Made by a program: the position numbers and the translations under genes
Shown: positions 16,568 to 23,056 of the stretch, piece after piece
How the letters are laid out: the number at the start of each line of letters is the position of its first letter
Numbering within the stretch: position 1 is the stretch's first letter
Notes under the pieces: generated by a model
Database searches by the model: none
Told to the model about the DNA's origin: nothing
Seen by the model: only the letters and a program-made list of their open reading frames with translations
Assembly (NCBI GenBank): GCA_013003335.1
Contig: JABDJT010000278.1
Location: forward strand, 1-23,056
From: Verrucomicrobiales bacterium
Lineage (GTDB): Bacteria; Verrucomicrobiota; Verrucomicrobiia; Verrucomicrobiales; DEV007
Direction of reading: 5' to 3'
DNA: 23,056 nucleotides

Positions 16568-16693
16568 CGGTCGAACCTGTATCATCCAGTTCCCCCTGGG
16601 CAGGCGACGATTTCACTACACAGGGGTCAATAGGCCCCGCGGTAAAATCCATCCGGCCAGTTCGGCTTACTTTCGTTCTCCTGCCCAATCCAT

Positions 16694-16738
16694 TCGAACG
16701 AACAGGGTTGGTTCGTCAGGCAGCCCCTTTCTGTTCGT
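16694..16738. repeat. Palindromic repeat, copy C
   Basis: The left arm is 16694-16709, the 13-nt loop is 16710-16722 and the right arm is 16723-16738. Arms pair at 10 of 16 positions, the weakest of the intergenic copies, but each arm fits the family well (CGAACGAACAGGGTT; CCCC...GTTCGT) and the loop keeps TTCG. It lies between the convergent transpeptidase and DUF1501 genes, just beyond the DUF1501 terminator. Confidence 0.75.
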
Positions 16739-16749
16739 GAATTGAGACG

Positions 16750-16777
16750 AAAAAACCCCGGGAGTTTCCTCCCGGGG
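16750..16777 (-). terminator. Intrinsic terminator of the PSD1-DUF1501 operon
   Basis: On the minus strand a perfect 9-bp stem (CCCCGGGAG with CTCCCGGGG, 16756-16777) with a 4-base GAAA loop is followed by six T residues (16755-16750). It lies about 57 bases after the DUF1501 stop. Confidence 0.92.
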
Positions 16778-16834
16778 CTTTCGGTTTCGAATATTTTCGC
16801 TGAGATCGAAAATGCGTTTCTATCTCCGAATCAA

Positions 16835-18169
16835 TCAGGAGAAGAACGGCATGATCGGCTTGCCTTCGGTGACAATCTCGTTGGTCTCAGCATCACGCTT
16901 GTGACCAGCGACAAGGAACGGACGTCCGGACGGAGCATACACGACCTTGTTGAGATCAATGCCGAGTGCGTAAGCAATCGTAGCGTTGAAGTCACGCGGA
17001 TCGACCGGGTCTTCTTCGACCGCCATTCCGAGCTTGTCGGACTTGCCGTAGACCTGGCCGCCCTGAACGCCACCGCCGGCAAACATGGTCGAGAACACAC
17101 GCGGGTGGTGGTCACGACCGCCGTTGGCGTTGATTTTCGGAGTACGACCGAATTCCGTGCCGAGGCAGATAAGAGTCTTCTCAAAAAGCCCTTCAGCCTT
17201 GAGGTCTTCGATCAGAGCAGAGAGAGCGTTATCCAGTTCTCCGGCACGCTGCTGAATGGCGCCGCCCCAGAGGTTGTTGTGCATGTCCCAGCCTCCGGAA
17301 TTGACTTCGATGAAGCGGATTCCGTTTTTGACGAGACGCTTCGCAAGCATGGCACCTTTCCCGACTCGGGTGTTGCCATACTTCTGGACTTTTTCCTGAT
17401 AACCTTCCTCGTTGCTGAGGACGAAAGCATCGAGATCGTCAGAGCTCATCAGTTTCATGGTTTCGTCATAAAACTGCGTGTAGGCGCTGACTTCGTCGGT
17501 CTTGAATTTTTTCTGGAAGCCTTCATCGAAGGTGCTCATGAGCTCCATCCGCTTGTCGAATGTCTTCTCATCGACGCCTTTCCAGGGACGGGAGTTTTGA
17601 ATTCCTTTCTCGGGATCACCAATCGGGATAGGAGCAAGAGCGGGGCCGAAGAATCCGGCACCAGGGTGGTTTCCGCCGCCACCGATCACAACTGAATCCG
17701 GAAGCGTCTCATGCTTCTTGCCGAGCATGGTCTGTGCCCAGGGACCCATGGTCGGGTGGACGATTGTAGCGCGGGGCTGGTAACTGGTGTGCATCCAGTA
17801 AGATCCTCCGCGGTGATCACCGGTTTTCTGGGTCATTGAACGCACGACAGCGATGTCCTTGAATCCCTTGGCGAGATTCGGCATGAACTCGGCGAGTTCA
17901 ATTCCGGCGACTCCGGTCGAGATCCCTTTGGTCTGGCCACCGGTTTCAGTTCCGGGCTTGGGATCGAACGTATCCATGTGGGTCATTCCACCGCCCATGT
18001 AGAAGAAAATGCAGTGCTCTGCTTTTCCTCCGCCAGCGGCGAGGACTTTCTGGCTCGCTCCCGCGATGGGGAGGATGCTGACGCCGAGAGCCGCCTTCGC
18101 GGTACCCGCTGCAAATTGGCGGCGGCTCAGCTGATCGAGGTTCATCAACTTTTCTTTCATATCTTTCAT
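16835..18169 (-). CDS. DUF1501 protein with Tat signal
   Basis: The start at 18169 gives 444 residues; ATGs at 18160 and 18145 are alternatives. A twin-arginine signal (SRRQFAAG, arginines 16-17, then a hydrophobic run) marks export in folded form. The body matches DUF1501, a family with a sulfatase/alkaline-phosphatase-like fold: YMGGGMTHMDTFDPKP, MTQKTGDHRGGSYWMHT, NSGGWDMHNN, GTEFGRTPKINANGGRDHHPRVFSTMFAGGGVQGG. PVC genomes typically encode it directly after a DUF1549/DUF1553 protein, as here (52 bases after the PSD1 stop). The pair is thought to act together at the envelope, but the reaction is unknown to me. A strong terminator follows. Confidence 0.92.
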   Translation of the reverse strand: MKDMKEKLMNLDQLSRRQFAAGTAKAALGVSILPIAGASQKVLAAGGGKAEHCIFFYMGGGMTHMDTFDPKPGTETGGQTKGISTGVAGIELAEFMPNLAKGFKDIAVVRSMTQKTGDHRGGSYWMHTSYQPRATIVHPTMGPWAQTMLGKKHETLPDSVVIGGGGNHPGAGFFGPALAPIPIGDPEKGIQNSRPWKGVDEKTFDKRMELMSTFDEGFQKKFKTDEVSAYTQFYDETMKLMSSDDLDAFVLSNEEGYQEKVQKYGNTRVGKGAMLAKRLVKNGIRFIEVNSGGWDMHNNLWGGAIQQRAGELDNALSALIEDLKAEGLFEKTLICLGTEFGRTPKINANGGRDHHPRVFSTMFAGGGVQGGQVYGKSDKLGMAVEEDPVDPRDFNATIAYALGIDLNKVVYAPSGRPFLVAGHKRDAETNEIVTEGKPIMPFFS

Positions 18170-18221
18170 AATCTTTTCGAGGTTACTGGTTGGTAAATTG
18201 GGATTTTTGAGTGTCGGATTC

Positions 18222-20453
18222 TTACTGGATAAACATAAACTCACGAGTGTTCACGAGTGCCCAGATTAGATTTCCAATGCCGGCTGCTTCCGCGGCATCC
18301 TTGTCCTTCTGGGGCGCGTCGCGATCCACTTTCTTGCTCATTCCGGCAGAAGCTTTGCTCTTTTCCTCACTGGTCGGATACCGGCCAAGAACGCTGAGGA
18401 AAATCTTGTCGATCTTATCTCCCTTGGAGCCTTTCTCTCCATGCATGATTTCTTTGACGAGATAAGCTTCAGGGCTGGTCAAAACTTCGTTTGTGATCTG
18501 ACCGTTCAACAGATTCATCACCTGCGGCGACGAACCCGACGTAAACTGGTTCTCGATCAACTGCTTGTCAGACTGGCCAAACATCCGGAGGAAATGACCC
18601 GGCGCTTGGGGCTGACGCATTTCGGAAGCGCGCACCATTTGAACGCGGCCCACTTTCCCGACATCGCGACCGGAGGCGTCTCCATTGACATCCACCAGGC
18701 GGCCCACCTCGCGAATCCGGTTCCGGTATTCCCAAACCTGATCTGCTGTCTTTAACTGGGTCGTGTCGAAATGCATGATTTCTTTGTATTCCTCCCACCC
18801 ACGACGAACCATCGCGTCGGGATCTTCAGTGGTGAGTGTCACAAAGGAGTCCCACATTTGCTCGGCTGACATCCGGCGGAGAACCGGACCCGGAAAATGG
18901 AAGGTTCCTTTGTCGATCTGGGTCAGAGTCGGGGAAAGGTGTTCGGCCTCCCGCTGGTAGGCGTTGGTGTTATACACCACCCGCATGAAATCTCTCACGC
19001 TGTAGTCGAGGTCTTTCATCATCTCCTCGAGGAAAGCCAGAAGCTTCGGGTTTTGCGCCTGACCATCCAGGTGACCCGGGATGTTGTAAACTGGCTCGAT
19101 CTGAGCCAGCCCAAAGGCCATTTTCCACAGGCGATTGACGACGTTGACGGTAAACCGGGGATTGTTCTCCGAGGTCACCCAGTCTGCAAATGCCTGGCGG
19201 GGAGTCTCGTATTTTTCGAGATCCATGATGTCTCCGAAATAGGTGCCTGGATCGACCGATTGACTCGGATCACCATCGTCATATTTGTAATCGTGCGGCA
19301 GCTTGACCACGTTCCGGCCGGTGTCGTTCACATTGATGCTGTGTGTGCCCACCATCCGATTGAGCTGACGGTCAGTGGTGTCATTCTCGCGCAATTTTCC
19401 GGCATCCAGGAGAAGCTTGTTCATCCGGGCGAGTTCTTCACGTGTCACTCCACCGCCACCGCCTTCCATCATCATCATCATGTTCCCGCGACCGCGTGCG
19501 CGGGTCTCGGTTTCACCCATAAACGCCGCCATCTTGTAGAAGTCCATCTGGTAGACCTCTTCAAACGGGTGATCATGACACTGAGCACAGGTGATTTCCG
19601 TGCCCATGAAAATGGTGAACGTGTTGGAAAGGTTGCACAAACGCATCCCGGAGTCGGAGAGGATGTAACCGGTCGCCGGATTGTCCCAGATCTTGCCCGT
19701 AGCCGCGAGCATCTCAGCAACCATCTCGTCGTATTTCTTGTCCTCTTTGACACTCTGCTTGATCCACTCGATATACGGATCAGCCTTGATGTCTCCGTTG
19801 CCCATCATGAAGACCCCTTCCCGAATGCGGAGCAAATCAGAATACCAGTTGTACATCCGCATGGCGAACGCGTCAGAATCGAGCAATTCGTTAATTAAAT
19901 CTGCACGCCTCGTCTTGCTGCGGTTGTTCAAGAAAGCGTCAGCTTCTTTGAAAGTTGGAATCCGGCCGGCAATATCGAGATAAACCCGGCGCATAAACTG
20001 CTCGTCCGAAGCCGCATCATTCGGAGCGCACATTTCCATCTCGCGGGCAAGTTCCTCTGCCCGCTTTTTCTTCTCAGCAGCCGTCAAATCAGTATTTGCA
20101 GCAAGCCCCTGATACTCTTCACGGAGTCCGTAATAAGCTTCCTTCATCTTGTCCAGGACCAGCTTGTCAATTTCAGCCGCCAGGGCGTGAGGGTCCTTGG
20201 GAAGGTGAGCTTTGGCCCACAGCTGATCCTCTTTCGAAAGCTTGGAAAGCGGGAACTGATATTCCTGACCGGCCGCCGTCCTCAACTTGATGTTGGTATT
20301 CGGTCCAGCACCAGTCACGCCGAGAAACTCAGCTTCCAAGGTCCGGCCATCAGCCGCCGTCCACGTGCGCATTTCTGCTAAAGCCGAGGTGCCCGCGATT
20401 GCGAAGGCACCCATAACACACGCCAGGATTTTCAAGGTTTTCATGTATTTCAT
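18222..20453 (-). CDS. SHD1-DUF1549-DUF1553 (PSD1-type) exported protein
   Basis: The ATG at 20453 gives 743 residues with a signal peptide (about 1-27). An SHD1 (SLA1 homology) domain follows at about 29-85 (RTWTAADGRTLEAEFLG...YQFPLSKLSKEDQ). A lysine/glutamate-rich helical region leads to DUF1549 (about 148-345), which carries VYLDIAGRIPTFKEADAFL and a CAQCHDHPFE motif at 289-298 whose CxxCH could bind haem. DUF1553 follows (about 430-690; NPRFTVNVVNRLWKMAFG, VRDFMRVVYNTNAYQRE, LLNGQITNEVLTSPEAYL). Many PSD1 proteins carry a cytochrome domain at the front; here SHD1 takes that place. It is coupled with DUF1501 and preceded by an element shared with the sigma factor promoter. Confidence 0.92.
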   Translation of the reverse strand: MKYMKTLKILACVMGAFAIAGTSALAEMRTWTAADGRTLEAEFLGVTGAGPNTNIKLRTAAGQEYQFPLSKLSKEDQLWAKAHLPKDPHALAAEIDKLVLDKMKEAYYGLREEYQGLAANTDLTAAEKKKRAEELAREMEMCAPNDAASDEQFMRRVYLDIAGRIPTFKEADAFLNNRSKTRRADLINELLDSDAFAMRMYNWYSDLLRIREGVFMMGNGDIKADPYIEWIKQSVKEDKKYDEMVAEMLAATGKIWDNPATGYILSDSGMRLCNLSNTFTIFMGTEITCAQCHDHPFEEVYQMDFYKMAAFMGETETRARGRGNMMMMMEGGGGGVTREELARMNKLLLDAGKLRENDTTDRQLNRMVGTHSINVNDTGRNVVKLPHDYKYDDGDPSQSVDPGTYFGDIMDLEKYETPRQAFADWVTSENNPRFTVNVVNRLWKMAFGLAQIEPVYNIPGHLDGQAQNPKLLAFLEEMMKDLDYSVRDFMRVVYNTNAYQREAEHLSPTLTQIDKGTFHFPGPVLRRMSAEQMWDSFVTLTTEDPDAMVRRGWEEYKEIMHFDTTQLKTADQVWEYRNRIREVGRLVDVNGDASGRDVGKVGRVQMVRASEMRQPQAPGHFLRMFGQSDKQLIENQFTSGSSPQVMNLLNGQITNEVLTSPEAYLVKEIMHGEKGSKGDKIDKIFLSVLGRYPTSEEKSKASAGMSKKVDRDAPQKDKDAAEAAGIGNLIWALVNTREFMFIQ

Positions 20454-20547
20454 AGTCAATTTCAGATTTTTGAAGCGTTAGTCGGAAGGGCTCGTTTTTT
20501 CTCAATCAGGGGGTTACAAAAGGTATCTTGAATTGGTGGGATTTAAA

Positions 20548-20580
20548 GGAGTATACCGTTTCCGGTTCCTCTTTGTTACA
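20548..20580 (-). promoter_or_regulatory. Candidate promoter P2 of the PSD1-DUF1501 operon
   Basis: On the minus strand TGTAACAAAGAGGAA (20580-20566) is followed by TATACT (20555-20550), 19 bases after TGTAAC. The first 15 bases match 13 of 15 with the element ahead of the sigma factor gene, which also has a CGG-TAT-rich block downstream. It lies between the FecR/LamG stop and the PSD1 start. The rest of this 148-base gap holds a second TGTAAC (20518-20513) without a partner -10. Confidence 0.45.
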
Positions 20581-20601
20581 GGGATTCGTCCAATTTTTGT
20601 T

Positions 20602-22248
20602 CTAGTTCACCATCAGTGAAGATTGGGCCGATTCGGCAATGGAAGCGTCCTCCGACTCCCCTTCGTAAAGCGGAACTGACAGGGCTTCCATGTGCAAATA
20701 CACATCATCCAGCCATCCTTCGAACCCGTGGCGTCCCTGCGTTCCAAACTGCAACTGACCGACCCGTCTTGAGGGAATCTCGACGGGGCCAACTGCGGAA
20801 ATCGAGTCCAGCTTCCCATCGACAAACAAGTGCAAGTGAGTCCCGACGTTTGCATTGCCGCCTCCTAGAAAGCGAACGGTCACATGGTGCCATTGCCCGT
20901 CACTGATATCGGTTGTTCCCACAACAAATCCATCTCCGAATCCCACGCGAAGAGCGCCACGCATGCCGGCCTGCGTGTCCAGATTCCAGCAAACCTTCCA
21001 GCTTTCCGCCTGTTCATGCCTACCCAGCGTTGCAATCGCCGTATCCTCAAGCGTCCCATGCGCACGCGGCGGCACTTTCGTCCAGAAACTCAGGGTGAAC
21101 GGTTCATTCATCCGAAAATCCTGCGGTAGCCGGGTAACGAGCACCTCTCCCGCCTGGAATACCAGACCACCGCCATTTCGTCCCGGAGAACGTCGCGGAG
21201 TCGACAAATGTTCGTTCTCGGAAATCAAGGTCAAATCGTACCGACCGCCTTCCAGGCCCTGACCTTCATCCGCCAGTTCCGGGCCGCCGGATTCATCAAA
21301 TGAGTAATGCAGATACCCGCGATCCGATTGAATCGAGTCCGCCACGGATACCGCGAATTGATCACCTGCATAGGAAATCGGCCGCAACTCGCTGCGGGTC
21401 CGGGAATCAGCCCGCACAGCCAGGCCTTCCGTCAACCGCACCGGCACTGAATTACCGCTCGCGCGACTTGCCTCCACGACCCCCTGCATCACGTGCACTT
21501 CCGTTTCGCCACTCCTGCTGTCCACGGACACACCGAAACGGGTTCCGATGTCGACCACATTCAACTGCGGTGTGTTGATTACGAAACCGCTGGCCCCGGC
21601 CGGCACATTCGCGGTCAGGCGGCCTGACTCCAAAAACCCGCGATTCGCGTGCTCCATACTCAGTCGGGCTGGACCTTCCAGGAAAACCCGGGCTCCGGAA
21701 TTAAATGTAATCTCTGCCACGCCGGAATTCAGCGCGACTTGACGAGTCTCGATCCAACCATCACGACGAATCCGTTTTTCAGAATGCTCGTCCCAAACGG
21801 CAGATTCCGCCCCGGTGACCCGTGCAACAAAGCGATTGTGCTCAGCCGCAGGCGGAGCGGGATCCACAATCACAGATTTTAGACCCAGAACAGCCAGGAA
21901 CGTCACGGCTGCCGCCACAGCGCCTGCCTTCACCATGTCCGGCCAGCGCAATCGGGTCGCGATTTCCCGCTCTTCGAGAATCTCGGTCAAAACCGATTTG
22001 GCAAATCCGCGATCATCACCTTCCGCAAGATCGGCAGCTTCCGAACGTAACCGGGCCACGACTCCGTCCGCGAAATCCTGCGACTCGCCTTGATCGGAAA
22101 GCAAAATTTTCAGAGCCTCATGCATCCGCATCTGCTCGAACAACTCCTCCCGTCCCTCGGGATCGTTGTGCAGACCGGTCCGCACAAATTCATCCGATTT
22201 CCCGGACAATTCATCACTCAAAAAGGCGTCTATCAGTTCTGGTTTCAA
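20602..22248 (-). CDS. FecR/LamG-domain membrane regulator (putative anti-sigma factor)
   Basis: The 548-residue product has a cytoplasmic N-terminus of about 105 residues (LIDAFLSDELS...FEQMRMHEALKILL), as in the sensor partners of ECF sigma factors. One transmembrane helix follows (about 106-128). The FecR-like domain lies at about 135-285 (VALNSGVAEITFNSGARVFLEGPARL, GTRFGVSVD, VHVMQGVVEA). A periplasmic LamG domain fills about 310-530 (FTLSFWTKV, GQWHHVTVRF, LFVDGKLDS, GWLDDVYLH). The start codon is a TTG 24 bases after the sigma factor stop and in the same frame; no nearer ATG keeps the N-terminal domain. LamG folds often bind sugars, so a glycan signal reaching the sigma factor is plausible but inferred. 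Confidence 0.87.
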   Translation of the reverse strand: MKPELIDAFLSDELSGKSDEFVRTGLHNDPEGREELFEQMRMHEALKILLSDQGESQDFADGVVARLRSEAADLAEGDDRGFAKSVLTEILEEREIATRLRWPDMVKAGAVAAAVTFLAVLGLKSVIVDPAPPAAEHNRFVARVTGAESAVWDEHSEKRIRRDGWIETRQVALNSGVAEITFNSGARVFLEGPARLSMEHANRGFLESGRLTANVPAGASGFVINTPQLNVVDIGTRFGVSVDSRSGETEVHVMQGVVEASRASGNSVPVRLTEGLAVRADSRTRSELRPISYAGDQFAVSVADSIQSDRGYLHYSFDESGGPELADEGQGLEGGRYDLTLISENEHLSTPRRSPGRNGGGLVFQAGEVLVTRLPQDFRMNEPFTLSFWTKVPPRAHGTLEDTAIATLGRHEQAESWKVCWNLDTQAGMRGALRVGFGDGFVVGTTDISDGQWHHVTVRFLGGGNANVGTHLHLFVDGKLDSISAVGPVEIPSRRVGQLQFGTQGRHGFEGWLDDVYLHMEALSVPLYEGESEDASIAESAQSSLMVN

Positions 22249-22272
22249 TTTAGGTTCGTAAAAAATTTGATC

Positions 22273-22836
22273 TCAGGATTTCGCTTCCTGCATGGCTTTT
22301 CGTTCCAGACAATCCCGCAATACGCTCCGCACCCGGCAAAGCGTGGTTCGCACCCACGCTTCGCTCTGCTGCAAAACAGCCGCCATCTCGCGAGTCGACT
22401 GCACGAGCTTGTATTTCAGCCCCAAAAGCTTTCGCTGCCCTTCCGGTAGCTGATTTACACATTCTTCCAAATGCGCGAAAACCGGAGCCTCCGGTGTGAA
22501 TCCGGCCGTATTCGAACTCTGCACCAGGCAATGCTCCAGGAATTTCTCATTATTTTTCGAAACCCGCTGGTGCCTCAGCGTTTCTTTCCGGACCAGGTTG
22601 AAAGCAATCGCCCGCAACCACTTCCCAAAATTGGTCCCCGCTTCAAAATCGTGAATGTGATGATGGGCAAAAACGAATGCCTCGTGAGCCAATTCATCGA
22701 TCAAATGAGGAATGGGCAATTTCATAGCCACAAAAGCCCTCAAACGGGAGCCGTGCTCAAGGATCAATTCCTCGAAAGCTTCCAGTTTTCCGGCCTGCAC
22801 ATCCAGCACAAGCTGCTTTTCTTTTTCGCGATCCAT
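22273..22836 (-). CDS. ECF-type RNA polymerase sigma factor (Rhodopirellula/Verrucomicrobium type)
   Basis: The 187-residue product has sigma region 2 at about residues 15-85 (FEELILEHGSRLRAFVAMKLP, DELAHEAFVFAHHHIHDFEAGTNFGKWLRAIAFNLVRKE). Region 4 follows at about 125-180, with the helix-turn-helix TREMAAVLQQSEAWVRTTLCRVRSVLRDCL. There is no region 1.1 or 3, as expected for this class. It precedes the FecR/LamG regulator, which is probably its membrane partner. Its own upstream region carries an element that recurs ahead of the PSD1 gene, suggesting autoregulation and control of the PSD1-DUF1501 operon. The target set beyond this is unknown. Confidence 0.93.
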   Translation of the reverse strand: MDREKEKQLVLDVQAGKLEAFEELILEHGSRLRAFVAMKLPIPHLIDELAHEAFVFAHHHIHDFEAGTNFGKWLRAIAFNLVRKETLRHQRVSKNNEKFLEHCLVQSSNTAGFTPEAPVFAHLEECVNQLPEGQRKLLGLKYKLVQSTREMAAVLQQSEAWVRTTLCRVRSVLRDCLERKAMQEAKS

Positions 22837-22852
22837 GGTCGGGCCTTGCTCT

Positions 22853-22884
22853 GAGGAATATCCGCCGAATTCCCCCTTGTTACA
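22853..22884 (-). promoter_or_regulatory. Candidate promoter P1 of the sigma factor gene
   Basis: On the minus strand TGTAACAAGGGGGAA (22884-22870) is followed by GGATATTCC (22863-22855). The arrangement parallels the element ahead of the PSD1 gene, with a spacer one or two bases shorter. The transcript leader would be very short (roughly 12-15 bases), but an AAGG lies within it ahead of the ATG at 22836. Confidence 0.4.
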
Positions 22885-22923
22885 AAAATCCCATTACCCT
22901 CAATCGCGCCAAACCAGCGAAAA

Positions 22924-22968
22924 ACGAACCAACAGGGTCGATCCTCCAATCATACCCTGTTGGATCGT
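22924..22968. repeat. Palindromic repeat, copy D
   Basis: The left arm is 22924-22939, the 13-nt loop is 22940-22952 and the right arm is 22953-22968. This is the best-paired copy: 14 of 16 positions, with CCAACAGGGT fully matched. It lies 23 bases past the stop of the partial gene at the right edge and upstream of the sigma factor gene. Its loop is the only one without TTC at positions 3-5. Confidence 0.8.
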
Positions 22969-22991
22969 GAAAACCGTTTCGAACAAACGAA

Positions 22992-23056
22992 TCAGTCCTG
23001 TTTCAGAAAAATTCGATTCTCGCGATAGGTGATTACCCCGTCGAGTTCCCGGAGGA
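22992..23056 (-). CDS. 3' end of an unidentified gene (partial)
   Basis: The minus-strand frame entering from the right edge reads LRELDGVITYRENRIFLKQD and stops at TGA (22994-22992). Alternation of charged and aliphatic residues looks like real coding sequence. The pattern of a helix followed by a short beta wing recalls the end of a winged-helix regulator of the Crp type, but 20 residues are too few to name it. It shares strand with the sigma factor operon and is separated from it by palindromic repeat copy D. Confidence 0.45.
   Translation of the reverse strand, partial: LRELDGVITYRENRIFLKQD

Noticed and set aside
16623..16638. GGGG/CCCC hairpin as a terminator for the L,D-transpeptidase gene
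   Set aside because: The stem is four base pairs and is followed by GCGG rather than a T-run.
20511..20520. Second TGTAAC ahead of the PSD1 gene as another promoter
   Set aside because: The bases after it do not match the shared element and no -10-like sequence lies at the right distance.
3274..22968. The palindromic repeats as a CRISPR array
   Set aside because: Copies are kilobases apart with genes between them, there are no regular spacers and no cas genes.
22970..23005. Another repeat copy next to copy D (CGAAC and CCTG present)
   Set aside because: The spacing does not fit 16-13-16 and the stretch is explained by the end of the partial gene.

Overview
The window looks like chromosomal DNA of a Verrucomicrobiota or closely related PVC bacterium. 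The inference rests on the mix of families: a PSD1-type DUF1549/DUF1553 protein paired with a Tat-exported DUF1501 protein, an ECF sigma factor paired with a FecR/LamG membrane regulator, a secreted PQQ-propeller protein with a LamG insert, a multihaem cytochrome with a C-terminal beta-rich domain, and FabV. No phage, transposase, CRISPR array, rRNA or tRNA gene was seen, and no gene-free stretch exceeds 300 bases.

Left block (1-7240, minus strand): a tightly packed operon reads leftward. It encodes a 1302-residue secreted PQQ-propeller protein, a lipoprotein amidohydrolase of the fuconolactonase type, a five-haem cytochrome, and the first codons of another exported protein. Stops and starts overlap or nearly so, which suggests an envelope oxidation or electron-transfer pathway. 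Next (7346-9135, minus) are dnaJ and grpE. After them (9255-11230, minus) comes a partner-switch pair, a STAS antagonist and a GAF/SpoIIE-type phosphatase, ended by a clear intrinsic terminator. A small lipoprotein gene (minus) then diverges from the plus-strand block.

Plus-strand block (11996-16567): one polypeptide fuses a metallo-beta-lactamase/beta-CASP DNA exonuclease to an ATP-dependent DNA ligase. It is followed by fabV and an L,D-transpeptidase lipoprotein. Right block (16835-22836, minus): sigma factor, FecR/LamG regulator, SHD1-PSD1 protein and DUF1501 protein, ending in a strong terminator. The upstream regions of the sigma factor gene and of the PSD1 gene share a promoter-like element, so the sigma factor may drive both itself and the PSD1-DUF1501 pair.

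The most interesting structure is not a gene. A 45-bp palindromic element (16-nt arm, 13-nt loop, 16-nt arm) occurs in four gaps between genes at 3274, 7294, 16694 and 22924. A fifth, more diverged copy with identical geometry lies inside the ligase reading frame at 14136. The arms carry ACGAAC...CAGGGTT and CCCTG...TTCGT, and most loops carry TTC at the same place. The exonuclease-ligase fusion and the shared promoter element are the other main points.
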